A program made the position numbers and the translations under genes. Shown in pieces: positions 55,099-63,772 of a stretch of DNA of 64,000 nt (within the stretch, counting starts at the first letter, position 1; the number at the start of each line of letters is the position of its first letter). The notes under the pieces are model-generated. The model saw only the letters and a program-made list of their open reading frames with translations. It was not told the DNA's origin and made no database searches. The DNA is from Mycolicibacterium iranicum (lineage in GTDB: Bacteria; Actinomycetota; Actinomycetes; Mycobacteriales; Mycobacteriaceae): assembly GCF_014190915.1 (NCBI RefSeq), contig NZ_JACHVU010000007.1, positions 62,001 to 126,000 of the forward strand. The letters are read 5' to 3'.

Positions 55099-56185
55099 TG
55101 GGGAGGTCTCCAGGCTGCGGAATGCTGTTGACGGGGAACGGAAGCTCCGCCCGCGGGCCGGCGTTGTCGGGCGGCTGGCCCTGCTCGACGCCGCGGCGGA
55201 ACCCGAAGGCGTATTCGAGGAACGGCTGCAACAGCTGGGCGGGTTGGATGTTCGGGATCAGGGCGTTGTAATACGCGCCGTTGGAGACGATCTCGCCCTG
55301 GGTCAGGTAGTACTTCGCCGCGCCGGGCAACATCTTGGCGAGGTTGTCGCGGTTGCGCTCCAGCATGCGGGTCACGTTGTTCAGCCGCTCCAGCGCCGGC
55401 GCCAGCTCAGCCTCGTTGTCGGCGACGACGGCGGAGAGCTGCTTGGAGACGGCGGAGATGTTGGCCAGCAGGCTGGTGATCGTGTACCGGCGGTCGTTGA
55501 GCACGGCCAGCAGGTCGTTGGCGTTGAGGATCAGCGCGTTCACCTGGCTGCTGCGCTCGGAGAAGATGCCGGTGACGTCGCCGGCCGTGCGCAGCAGCTC
55601 CGAGAGGCTCTCGTTGCGGCTGTTGAGCGACTGCGAAAGCCGCGACAGGCCATCGAAAGTCGGGCCGAGCTGCGGTGCGATCTGGTCGAGGGTCTGCGAG
55701 AGCGTGTCCAGTGACTGGTTCAGCTGGTCGGTGTCGGTGTCGCGGGTGTTCGCGGTCAGCTCACTGACGGCATCGGTCAGCGAGTACGGCGACGAGGTGC
55801 GCGTGACCGGGATCGGACGACTGCGGTCCAGGGCCCCGTCCCCGTTGGACTCCAGAGCCAGCACGCGTTCGCCGAGCAGGGTCCCGGTGCGGATGTGGGC
55901 CGCGGTGTCCGAACCCAGCCCGTACTTGCCGTCGATGGTGAACCCGACGAGCGCGTCGCCGTTGTCGAGCTTGATCGACGACACCGAACCGACCTTGATG
56001 CCCGACACGGTCACGTCGTTGCCGACGGTCAGTCCCCCGGCCTCGGTGAACAACGCCTGGTAGCGCACTGACGTCGCCCAGGACAGCAGCCGCTCAGGCT
56101 GGAGTCCGACGGCGATCACCAAGATGATCAGGACCACGCCGAGGAAGCCGGCCCTGGCGAGTTGAGCTCCGCGGTATTTGAGCAT
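55082..56185 (-). CDS. Mce family protein C
   Basis: A 367-residue protein with a membrane anchor (AGFLGVVLIILVIAVGL), the MCE domain (YQALFTEAGGLTVGNDVTVSGIKVGSVSSIKL, about 42-115) and long helical repeats (LNQSLDTLSQTLDQIAPQLG). ATG 56185 is chosen because it overlaps the mceB stop as TAATG; a GTG at 56200 would add five residues. Confidence 0.92.
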   Translation of the reverse strand: MLKYRGAQLARAGFLGVVLIILVIAVGLQPERLLSWATSVRYQALFTEAGGLTVGNDVTVSGIKVGSVSSIKLDNGDALVGFTIDGKYGLGSDTAAHIRTGTLLGERVLALESNGDGALDRSRPIPVTRTSSPYSLTDAVSELTANTRDTDTDQLNQSLDTLSQTLDQIAPQLGPTFDGLSRLSQSLNSRNESLSELLRTAGDVTGIFSERSSQVNALILNANDLLAVLNDRRYTITSLLANISAVSKQLSAVVADNEAELAPALERLNNVTRMLERNRDNLAKMLPGAAKYYLTQGEIVSNGAYYNALIPNIQPAQLLQPFLEYAFGFRRGVEQGQPPDNAGPRAELPFPVNSIPQPGDLPNDGNP

Positions 56186-57210
56186 TACTCGTCCACGCAC
56201 CTTCCCGTTTCTTGCTTGATCCAGGGGAAGACGACCGTGCGTCCTTCGAGATCGCTCGCACGGAACGTGATTCCGCAGATGTAGTACGGGAACCAGGCGC
56301 CGTAGGAACCGACCCGGGCGAGCTTGCGGTAGATCTCGGGCAGCCGCTGGATCGTCGCGTCGAGTCGGTCGAGGTCGTTGTCCACCAGGGGCGCGAGCCG
56401 GTTCAGCTCGTCGACCGTGTTGGCCAGCGGTGCCCGGCCGCGGCTGAGCAGATCGGCGATGGACGCGGTGCCGTTGTCGAGCGCTTCGATCGCGGTCCCG
56501 ATCGGATCACGGTCGGAAGCGAGCCCTTCGACGAGCTGATCCAATTTGTCGATGGCGCCGGAGAATTCGTCCCCGTCCTTGGACAGGGTGTCGAGCACGA
56601 CCCGCAGGTCCTCGATCAGCTGCTCGATAACCTGGTTGTTGTCGGCCAACGAGTTCGCGAACGACGACGTCTTCGAGAACAGGGAGTCCAGGGTGCCGCC
56701 CTGCCCCTGCAGGATCTGAATCAGAGACGACGTCAACGCGTTGACGTCCTCGGGATTGAGGCCCTGGATCACCGGCCGCAGTCCGCCGAGGAGGACGTCG
56801 AGGTCCAGCGCCGGCTGCGTCCGGGTCTCGGGGATCTGACCACCCGCCGGGACGATCTGTGTGGAGTCCGGGGTATCGACCAGCTCGAGGTAGCGGTCGC
56901 CGACCAGGTTCAGGTAGCGCACGGCTGCCTGGGTTCCCGTGGTGAGCACGGTCTTGCGGTCGGCGTCGAACGTGACCAGCACGCTTCTGTCGTCCTGCAG
57001 CGTCACGTCTTTGACGGTGCCCACCCGGATGCCGGCGACGCGGACGGTGTCCCCGGACTTCAGGCGCGAGGCGTCCTTGAACACCGCCGAATACTCGTTC
57101 GCGGCACCGGTTCTGGTGTCGCTGAAGACCAGGAAGAGGAACGCGGTCAGCAGCGACATCACCAGACCGAAGATGAGGAACTTGATCAGTGTTCCGGTCG
57201 AGCGCGTCAT
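56185..57210 (-). CDS. Mce family protein B
   Basis: A 341-residue protein. Anchor: LIKFLIFGLVMSLLTAFLFLVF. MCE domain: EYSAVFKDASRLKSGDTVRVAGIRVGTVKDVTL (about 39-110). Helical segment to about 290, then a short C-terminal domain with cysteines (YYICGITF, ETGRCVDE). The ATG overlaps the mceA stop by 4 bp. Confidence 0.93.
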   Translation of the reverse strand: MTRSTGTLIKFLIFGLVMSLLTAFLFLVFSDTRTGAANEYSAVFKDASRLKSGDTVRVAGIRVGTVKDVTLQDDRSVLVTFDADRKTVLTTGTQAAVRYLNLVGDRYLELVDTPDSTQIVPAGGQIPETRTQPALDLDVLLGGLRPVIQGLNPEDVNALTSSLIQILQGQGGTLDSLFSKTSSFANSLADNNQVIEQLIEDLRVVLDTLSKDGDEFSGAIDKLDQLVEGLASDRDPIGTAIEALDNGTASIADLLSRGRAPLANTVDELNRLAPLVDNDLDRLDATIQRLPEIYRKLARVGSYGAWFPYYICGITFRASDLEGRTVVFPWIKQETGRCVDE

Positions 57211-58490
57211 CCGGGCATTCCAATCTGCGCGGTGTTGCGGGGCGGCCCGTCGAGCGGACCGAACAGCCAGTTCTTCAGGCCCTCGGAGTTCAGCAGGATG
57301 CCGGAGTTCCCGTACTGGGCCGGGTTCGACCCGACGTCACCGACGATCAACGGCGGCACGAACTCCGCCGGCATCTCGGGCAGACCGAGCTCCTGGCAGT
57401 AGTCCCGACCACCGCTGGAGGCGGCCACCTTGGGCAGGTCCCTCGGGTAGCGGTACCGCTCGACGCCCAGCGTCAGACCGGCCGACACGAAGATGCCTGA
57501 GAACTGAGGCGGTGACTTCGCGAACGGCACGAGTCCGCCGATGCCGCACCACAGCGACTTGCGGTACTGGTAGAGCAGGTCGGTCGTCGGGACGAGCACG
57601 TCGACGGCACTGGTCAGCGCCTGCCGGTTACCGCCGACCACCTCGTTGCCCAGATCGGCGAGACCGATGGAGCTGATCAGGAACTGATCCAGGTTGTCCT
57701 GCTCATCGACGATCGAGTTGCTCAACGTCGTCATGTTCTGGAACGTCCCCATCAGGTCGGGGCTGGCGTCGGCGTACGCGTTCAGCGTGGGCACCGCCGT
57801 CTCGATGTCCCGGGCCAGGTTCGGCAGGCTGGGCTCCAGCTTGGCCAGCAGCGCATTGAAGTCTGACAGCGTCTGACCGAACTTCTCCCCGCGGCCACTG
57901 AAGGCCTGCGCGAGCGCGCCGAGCGTCTCGTTCAGCTTGGTGGGGTCGACCTTGTCGAGCACCTGCACCAGCTGCTGGAAGACGGTGTTGACCTCGGTCG
58001 TGACGTGCTCACCGGCCAGTACCTGCCCCCGCTGCAGTTCGCCCTGCGGGGTCTTCGGGGCTTCCAGATTCACGAACTTCGCGCCGAACACCGTCGACGA
58101 GGCGATGTCGACGTTCACGTTCTGCGGGATCAGGTGCATCTGGGAGGGATCCATGTCCAGCAGCAGAGCTGCCGTGCCGTCGGAGCGGTAGTCGATCGAC
58201 TTCACGGTGCCCACCTGCACGCCGCGCATCTTGACCTTGGCGTCGGGGTTCATGACCAGACCGGCACGGTCCGAGATGACCGTCACGGGAACCGTTTCGG
58301 TGAACTTGCCGGCGAACAGGCCGAGGGAGACGGCGAGTATCAGGACCAGCGCGATGACCAGGCCGAGCCCGGCCAGGGGACGCGCCATGTTCGCGACGCC
58401 GAAGTGCCGCCCCGAGGACGCCGCCAGGGGCGCCGCCTTGCTGGTGGTCTCGGACCGGTGCATCGGTCCTGGACCGAGGTTCTTGCTCAA
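57207..58490 (-). CDS. Mce family protein A
   Basis: A 427-residue protein, first Mce subunit. It has an extended cytoplasmic N-terminus, an anchor (PLAGLGLVIALVLILAVSLGLFAG, about 38-61) and an MCE domain (VISDRAGLVMNPDAKVKMRGVQVGTVKSI, about 71-145). A helical region and a C-terminal domain with cysteines (LWCGIGGL, DYCQELGL) follow. The start appears to be TTG 58490, with GGGGGACGAG before it; an internal ATG at 58463 is the alternative. It follows yrbEB by 9 bp. Confidence 0.92.
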   Translation of the reverse strand: MSKNLGPGPMHRSETTSKAAPLAASSGRHFGVANMARPLAGLGLVIALVLILAVSLGLFAGKFTETVPVTVISDRAGLVMNPDAKVKMRGVQVGTVKSIDYRSDGTAALLLDMDPSQMHLIPQNVNVDIASSTVFGAKFVNLEAPKTPQGELQRGQVLAGEHVTTEVNTVFQQLVQVLDKVDPTKLNETLGALAQAFSGRGEKFGQTLSDFNALLAKLEPSLPNLARDIETAVPTLNAYADASPDLMGTFQNMTTLSNSIVDEQDNLDQFLISSIGLADLGNEVVGGNRQALTSAVDVLVPTTDLLYQYRKSLWCGIGGLVPFAKSPPQFSGIFVSAGLTLGVERYRYPRDLPKVAASSGGRDYCQELGLPEMPAEFVPPLIVGDVGSNPAQYGNSGILLNSEGLKNWLFGPLDGPPRNTAQIGMPG

Positions 58491-58499
58491 CTCGTCCCC

Positions 58500-59357
58500 C
58501 TAGCCCGACAGGTTGAAGTTGCCGTTGGAACCGTAGATCGACAGCGACACAAGCAGTGTCACCGACACCACGACGACCAGCGAGGTGCGCACGGCGTTGC
58601 CCACCGCCGCACCGACACCGGAGGGTCCGCCGGAGGCGAAATAGCCGAAATACGTGTGGACGAGCAGGATCGCGATCGCCATCAGCACCGCCTGCAGGAA
58701 AGACCACAACAGGTCGATCGGGTTGAGGAAGGTGTCGAAGTAGTGGTCGTAGAGGCCACCGGACTGCCCGAATATCACCACCGTGGTGAACTGCGAGGCC
58801 AGGAACGACAGGATCACCGCGATCGAGTACAGCGGTGCGATGGCGACCATACCGGCCACGATGCGTGTGGAGACCAGATATTCGACGGGCCGGATACCCA
58901 TCGATTCCAACGCGTCGATCTCCTCGTTGATACGCATCGCGCCCAGCTGTGCGGTCACCCCGGCGCCGAACGTGGCGGCCAGGCCGATGCCGGCCACCAC
59001 CGGCGCGGCGATGCGCACGTTGATGAACGCCGCGAGGAAGCCGGTCAGCGCCTCGATACCGATGTCGCCCAGCGAGCTGTAACCCTGGATGGCCAGGGTC
59101 CCGCCGGCGGCCAGCGTGAGGAACCCGACGATCACCACGGTGCCGCCGATCATCGCCAACGTCCCGGCACCCATGGAGATCTCGGCGATGAGCCGGATGA
59201 TCTCCTTGCGGAAGTGCACCGCGGCATGCGGGACGCCGCCGAGGGCGCGGCCGTAGAACAGGACGTGGTCGCCGAGCCGGCTCAGAAGTGAGACCGGGCG
59301 GCCCAGGTGGTCGACCAGCCGCGGGAACCGCGACCGAATTACCGCTGAAGTACCCAT
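58500..59357 (-). CDS. YrbE-type permease B (MlaE family)
   Basis: A 285-residue integral membrane permease of the MlaE/YrbE family, the membrane channel of Mce ABC-type lipid importers. Hallmarks are GIEALTGFLAAFINVRIAAPVVAGIGLAATFGAG and the cytoplasmic coupling motif EEIDALESMGIRPVEYLVSTR. AGGCGG precedes the ATG at 59357. The ATPase (MceG/Mkl) is encoded elsewhere in mycobacteria and is not in this window. Confidence 0.95.
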   Translation of the reverse strand: MGTSAVIRSRFPRLVDHLGRPVSLLSRLGDHVLFYGRALGGVPHAAVHFRKEIIRLIAEISMGAGTLAMIGGTVVIVGFLTLAAGGTLAIQGYSSLGDIGIEALTGFLAAFINVRIAAPVVAGIGLAATFGAGVTAQLGAMRINEEIDALESMGIRPVEYLVSTRIVAGMVAIAPLYSIAVILSFLASQFTTVVIFGQSGGLYDHYFDTFLNPIDLLWSFLQAVLMAIAILLVHTYFGYFASGGPSGVGAAVGNAVRTSLVVVVSVTLLVSLSIYGSNGNFNLSG

Positions 59358-59364
59358 GATCCGC

Positions 59365-60174
59365 CTAGCCCGTCGTCATCCGGATACCGATGGCGGTGAC
59401 CACGACGTTGATGACGAACAGCGCCATGAACGCGTAGACCACCGTCTCGTTGACCGCGTTGCCGACGGCTTTGGCGCCTCCGCCGGTGATCGTCAGGCCC
59501 CGGTAGCAGGCGACCAGGCCGGCGATCAAGCCGAACAGCGCGGCCTTGATGCAGGAGATGATCACCTCGGGAACCCCGGTGAGCAGCGTGATCCCCGCGG
59601 CGAACGCGCCGGGGTTCACGTCTTGGACGAAGATCGAGAAGAAGTAACCGCCCAGGATGCCGATGATCACCACCAGGCTGTTGAGCAGCAGGGCCACCAG
59701 CCCGGCCGCCAGCATGCGCGGCGTGACCAGGCGCTGGATCGGGTTGATACCCAGCACCTCCATGGCGTCGATCTCTTCGCGGATGGTCCGCGACCCGAGG
59801 TCGGCGCACATCGCCGTGGCCCCGGCCCCGGCCACGATGAGCACCGTCACCAGCGGCCCGACCTGGGTCACCGCACCGAAGGCCGCACCGGCCCCCGACA
59901 GGTCCGCCGCGCCGAGTTCGCGCAGCAGGATGTTCAGCGTGAACGACACCAACACCGTGAACGGGATGGCCACCAGCAGCGTCGGCGCCATCGACACCTT
60001 GGCCACGAACCAGCACTGCTCCAGGAACTCCCGCCACTGGAACGGCCTGCGGAAGACGTAGCGCACCGCGTCCATCGACATCGAGAAGAAGCCTCCGACG
60101 GCCTGCATGGCCCCGGACACACCGTTGGGCAACGCAATTCCCGTCGTCCACCGCTCAGGTCCCTTAACTGCCAT
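59365..60174 (-). CDS. YrbE-type permease A (MlaE family)
   Basis: A 269-residue partner permease with FRRPFQWREFLEQCWFVAKVSMAPT, GPLVTVLIVAGAGATAMCADLGSRTIREEIDAMEVLGINPIQRLVTPR (the coupling motif) and about five helices. It heterodimerises with permease B, whose gene starts 7 bp downstream. Its start overlaps the thiolase gene by 11 bp, so the mce operon is translationally linked to the upstream catabolic genes. In most mce operons yrbEA is the first gene; here it is not. Confidence 0.95.
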   Translation of the reverse strand: MAVKGPERWTTGIALPNGVSGAMQAVGGFFSMSMDAVRYVFRRPFQWREFLEQCWFVAKVSMAPTLLVAIPFTVLVSFTLNILLRELGAADLSGAGAAFGAVTQVGPLVTVLIVAGAGATAMCADLGSRTIREEIDAMEVLGINPIQRLVTPRMLAAGLVALLLNSLVVIIGILGGYFFSIFVQDVNPGAFAAGITLLTGVPEVIISCIKAALFGLIAGLVACYRGLTITGGGAKAVGNAVNETVVYAFMALFVINVVVTAIGIRMTTG

Positions 60175-61327
60175 CGGGTGCCTCCAGGATGGTCACGGCT
60201 GACACGGCGGTCGGCCCTCCGATGTTGTGCGCCAACCCTATTCGCGCACCGTCGACTTGGTTGACAGCCTCGCCGCGCAGCTGCGCGAAAAGCTCGACAC
60301 ACTGGGCGACACCGGTCGCACCGGGTGGGTGGCCCTTGGCCTTGAGACCGCCGCTGGGGTTGACCGGCAGTGCTCCACCGACACTCGTCACCTCGGCCTC
60401 CAGAAGCTTGTAGCCGCCCATCCTCTCGGCGAAGCCCAGGTCTTCATAGCTCATCAGCTCGATGCCGGTGAGGAAATCGTGGACCTCGGCGACATCCACG
60501 TCTTCGGGCCCCATGCCCGCCATCGCGAAGGCCTGTTTGGCAGCCCTGGTCGTCGCGGGGAACGTGGTCAGGTCCTCCTTGTGCTGATGCATCACCGAGT
60601 CGAGACCCAGCCCCACACCGCGGATCCACACCGGCCGGTCGGTGAACCGGTCGACGACGTCCTCGGCGGCGATGACGAGCGCTGCGGCACCGTCACTCTG
60701 CGGCGCGCAGTCGTACAACCGGAACGGGGTCACCACCGTTGGTGCGTTCAGGGCCTGCTCCATCGTGATCTCAAAACGCAGCCGCGCTTTCGGGTTGTTC
60801 ACTCCGTGGCGGTGGTTCTTGACCGCCACCATGGCTAAGTGTTCTTCAGTTGCCGGAGATTCGTGGAGATATCGACGAACATGTAAAGCAAATCCTGCCG
60901 GGGCGACCAGACCGAGCGGGTAATCCCAGGCCATGTCGCGTGCCATGGCCTCCCATTCCCACAGCATGTCGGCCGATGTGGTGTCCCGGAGCTTGTCGGC
61001 ACCCATCACCAGAGCGACGTCGACGGCACCTGAGGCAATACCGAACAGCGCGTTGCGAATTGCGTCATGTCCGGTCGCGCACGAGTTCTCGACGCGTGTC
61101 ACGGGAACCTGCGGCAGGCCCAGCGAGTCCGCCAGGATGCCCGACGGGAAGCCGTCGGCGGTCCCCATGGCGCCGATCCACGCAGCCTGCAGGTCGCTCT
61201 TGGACAGCCCCTTGTCGACGCTGTCCGCACAGGCCGAGAACGCCATGGGCAGCAGGTCTTTGATGCCGAGCGCGAAATGTTCGGCAAAGGGCGTCATTCC
61301 GGCGCCGACGATGGCGACGCGTCTCAC
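60164..61327 (-). CDS. thiolase-fold acetyl-CoA acetyltransferase (SCP2-thiolase-like)
   Basis: A 387-residue protein with nucleophile Cys83 in VENSCATGHDAIRNA, the intact AKGHPPGATGVAQCVEL His/Cys motif, and AEVHDFLTGIELMSYEDLGF. Unlike the 43143 gene it keeps the GHP histidine, so true thiolase activity on an acyl-CoA is plausible. GTG 61327 overlaps the upstream stop as GTGA, and the 3' end overlaps yrbEA by 11 bp. Confidence 0.9.
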   Translation of the reverse strand: MRRVAIVGAGMTPFAEHFALGIKDLLPMAFSACADSVDKGLSKSDLQAAWIGAMGTADGFPSGILADSLGLPQVPVTRVENSCATGHDAIRNALFGIASGAVDVALVMGADKLRDTTSADMLWEWEAMARDMAWDYPLGLVAPAGFALHVRRYLHESPATEEHLAMVAVKNHRHGVNNPKARLRFEITMEQALNAPTVVTPFRLYDCAPQSDGAAALVIAAEDVVDRFTDRPVWIRGVGLGLDSVMHQHKEDLTTFPATTRAAKQAFAMAGMGPEDVDVAEVHDFLTGIELMSYEDLGFAERMGGYKLLEAEVTSVGGALPVNPSGGLKAKGHPPGATGVAQCVELFAQLRGEAVNQVDGARIGLAHNIGGPTAVSAVTILEAPDGS

Positions 61328-62499
61328 GCCGCCACCTGGTCGGGCTCGAACGCATAGCCGTAATCGGGCACCCCGGAACGGACCGCGACCCGGCGCAGCG
61401 CCAGCCGGCCGCGATGACCGATGTCGACCGTTCCCGGCGTCGCGCCGGTGACCTTGACCAGCGCGCGAACCCCCACTCCGTCGAGCTCCACGATCACCAG
61501 CGAGTACGGCGTCCGCAGGCCCGGGACCGGGATGTGTACGGTCGTCTCGGTGTAGACCGTGCCGGTGCGGGGCAACGGAACCAGCTCGTAGTCGGTGGCG
61601 AGCGCACCGTCGTCTCCGACGCGGTAGCGGGGCGGGAAGTCGAGCTCGCCCGAATCGGTGAACTGTCCGGCCTCCCAGCGAACCTTGGCCTCGAAGGCCC
61701 GCTCGTAGGCCGCCAGCGAGATCGGAATCGCCGCATCCGAGGCAGGGGCGCCCTCGGGCATCGGGCGCGGTCGCGGCTCGCGGCGATGGGTGTGGGCGGT
61801 GCCGCCGCTGATGCTGATCCCGGACAGGATCGCCTGTTCGACGGCCACCAACGGGCCGGTCTTGCCCTGCTCTGCCAAGCCTGCCAGCGCGAACAGGCTT
61901 GCGCTGGCCCCGGTGGTCGGCAACGGCGGAGGATCCCCCAGACACAGGTCGGACGCTCGCGGATGGTCCACACCGGCGACGGCGACCGGGGTGTCCAGCC
62001 ACGCCGCGGCCAGTGAGGCGATCAGCCCGCGTTCGTGCAGCAGCCGGGGGTCGCCGTAGTCGTGGACGTCGCCGGTCGCATTGCGGGTGCGCACCGGCAG
62101 ACTGCGGGCCACCCGGGCGGCGGTGCGCACCTGCAGACCCCGTTCGGCGGTCAGGATGGCGGCCGCGCCTGCCGGGGCCAGGTCGGCGCCGATGATCAGC
62201 GTGCGCGGTCGCGCGGAACTGACGGCGTCGACCGTGGCGGGGGCGCCACCGAGACGCTCGTCGACCTCCAGTTCGGGATCCAGACCCAGCCCGGCGAGGA
62301 GGACGGCGGCGTTGCTGGTCTCGACCAGCGGCAGGTCGCGGCTGACCAGCACCACGCGTTCGACCGCCCCTCCGCGCGTCAGCGCCGCCCGTCCGGCTTC
62401 GACGGCCATCGTGACGACGTCCTCGTCGTCACCGACCGACCGGTGCAGGGCGGTACCCCAGCACGGCAGGTAGGTACCGACGGACGCGACGTAGGGCAT
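61324..62499 (-). CDS. thiolase-fold/OB-fold (DUF35) fusion protein
   Basis: A 391-residue protein. The N-terminal about 230 residues look like a KAS III/HMG-CoA-synthase half (MPYVASVGTYLPCWGTALHR, VVTMAVEAGRAALTRG, TLIIGADLAP) without an ACYGG-type nucleophile motif. From about residue 280 a DUF35-like OB domain follows (PPRYRVGDDGALATDYELVPLPRTGTVY, PYSLVIVELDGVGVRALVKVTG), but the zinc-ribbon CxxC pairs are missing. It is paired with the thiolase gene (4-bp overlap) as its probable partner subunit. The ATG is at 62499. Confidence 0.82.
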   Translation of the reverse strand: MPYVASVGTYLPCWGTALHRSVGDDEDVVTMAVEAGRAALTRGGAVERVVLVSRDLPLVETSNAAVLLAGLGLDPELEVDERLGGAPATVDAVSSARPRTLIIGADLAPAGAAAILTAERGLQVRTAARVARSLPVRTRNATGDVHDYGDPRLLHERGLIASLAAAWLDTPVAVAGVDHPRASDLCLGDPPPLPTTGASASLFALAGLAEQGKTGPLVAVEQAILSGISISGGTAHTHRREPRPRPMPEGAPASDAAIPISLAAYERAFEAKVRWEAGQFTDSGELDFPPRYRVGDDGALATDYELVPLPRTGTVYTETTVHIPVPGLRTPYSLVIVELDGVGVRALVKVTGATPGTVDIGHRGRLALRRVAVRSGVPDYGYAFEPDQVAA

Positions 62500-62529
62500 T
62501 GAGGTGTCTCCAGATCTTCGACGACGCCG

Positions 62530-63738
62530 TCAGGTGACGGCGCCCGCGGTTTTGAGCTCGATGATCCGGTCCCAGTCCAGACCGAGTTCGACCAGGATGT
62601 CGTCGGTCTGCTCGGCGAAACCGGGTGCGGGACCCGATGTCGGGGCCGCCACGTCGAACTGGACCGGGTTCGCGACGAGCTCGAGGTCGCCTGCCTGCAC
62701 GAGGTATTCGTTCGCGCGGACCTGCGCGTCCTCGGCGGCCTGCAGGGTGTCCTGCACGGGCGCCCAGGGTCCGGCGAGGGTCGCGAAGCGCTCGCTCCAC
62801 TCGACCAGGGTGCGCTTCTTCATCGCCTCGGACAGCAGCTCGACACCGGCTGCGGTGTTCTCGGCGATCGACTCCGCCGTGGCGAACCTCGGGTCGCCGG
62901 CGGCCTCGTCGAGCTCCATGTGCGTGCACACGTCGGCCCAGAACTTGGTCGGCTGCATCATCACGAACGAGATGTAGCGGTCGTCGGCGGTCGCGTAGAG
63001 ACCGACGAGCGGATTGATCGGCGATCCGTGCACCCCTGGCGGGAACGCTTCCATGCGCTGCCCGAGATGCTTCGTCAGTGCCACGGTGTGACCCATCGAC
63101 CACAGCCCGCTGCCCAGCAGCGACACGTCGACCACCGACGGCTCGCCGGTGCGCTCACGCTTGAGCAGGGCGGCGGCGATGCCGCCGGCGAGGTTCGTCC
63201 CGGAGATGGTGTCGCCGTAGGCGGGTCCCGGCGGGCCGACCATTCCCGGCGTCCCGGGCGGCGTGATCGTCGCCGCCGTGCCCGCCCGGCACCAGAACGC
63301 CGTCATGTCGTAGCCGCCTTTCACCGACTCCGTCCCTCGCGGGCCCAGTGCGCTGCCCCGGGCGTAGACGATGGACGGATTCACGGCGCGGATGTCGTCG
63401 ACGTCGATCCCGAACTTCTGCCGGTGTCCGGGCAGGAAGCTGGTGAGGAAGACATCGGCGCGCCGCGCCAGCTCCAGGAGCACCTCCTTGCCCTCGGGGA
63501 CGGACATGTCCAGCCCGATGCTGCGCTTGAGGCGGTTGGCGTGTTCGATGTTCGGGTTCGGGTCGCCCTCGACGCGCAGCAGCCCGGTCTGCCGCAGCCC
63601 GCGCTGCGGGTCGCCGGTCACGGCGTGTTCGACCTTGATGACGTCGGCGCCCCATTCGGCGAGCACCGCGCCCGCGGACGGCACGAAGCCGTACATCGCG
63701 ACCTCGAGGACCCGGATCCCGTCCAGTGGCTTGCTCAT
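62530..63738 (-). CDS. class III (Frc/CaiB-type) CoA-transferase
   Basis: A 402-residue family III CoA-transferase. Conserved features are PLDGIRVLEVAMYGFVPSAGAVLAEWGADVIKVE, NRLKRSIGLDMSVPEGKEVL, FLTSFLPGHRQKFGID, and the catalytic Asp about 176 in GPAYGDTISG. It would move CoA between a donor acyl-CoA and the pathway acid, or act as an alpha-methylacyl-CoA racemase-like enzyme. AGAGGGAAG precedes the ATG. It is 30 bp upstream of the DUF35-fusion gene and follows the aldehyde dehydrogenase. Confidence 0.92.
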   Translation of the reverse strand: MSKPLDGIRVLEVAMYGFVPSAGAVLAEWGADVIKVEHAVTGDPQRGLRQTGLLRVEGDPNPNIEHANRLKRSIGLDMSVPEGKEVLLELARRADVFLTSFLPGHRQKFGIDVDDIRAVNPSIVYARGSALGPRGTESVKGGYDMTAFWCRAGTAATITPPGTPGMVGPPGPAYGDTISGTNLAGGIAAALLKRERTGEPSVVDVSLLGSGLWSMGHTVALTKHLGQRMEAFPPGVHGSPINPLVGLYATADDRYISFVMMQPTKFWADVCTHMELDEAAGDPRFATAESIAENTAAGVELLSEAMKKRTLVEWSERFATLAGPWAPVQDTLQAAEDAQVRANEYLVQAGDLELVANPVQFDVAAPTSGPAPGFAEQTDDILVELGLDWDRIIELKTAGAVT

Positions 63739-63772
63739 CGCTTCCCTCTCCTCTTCGCGCGAGCGCTCATCG

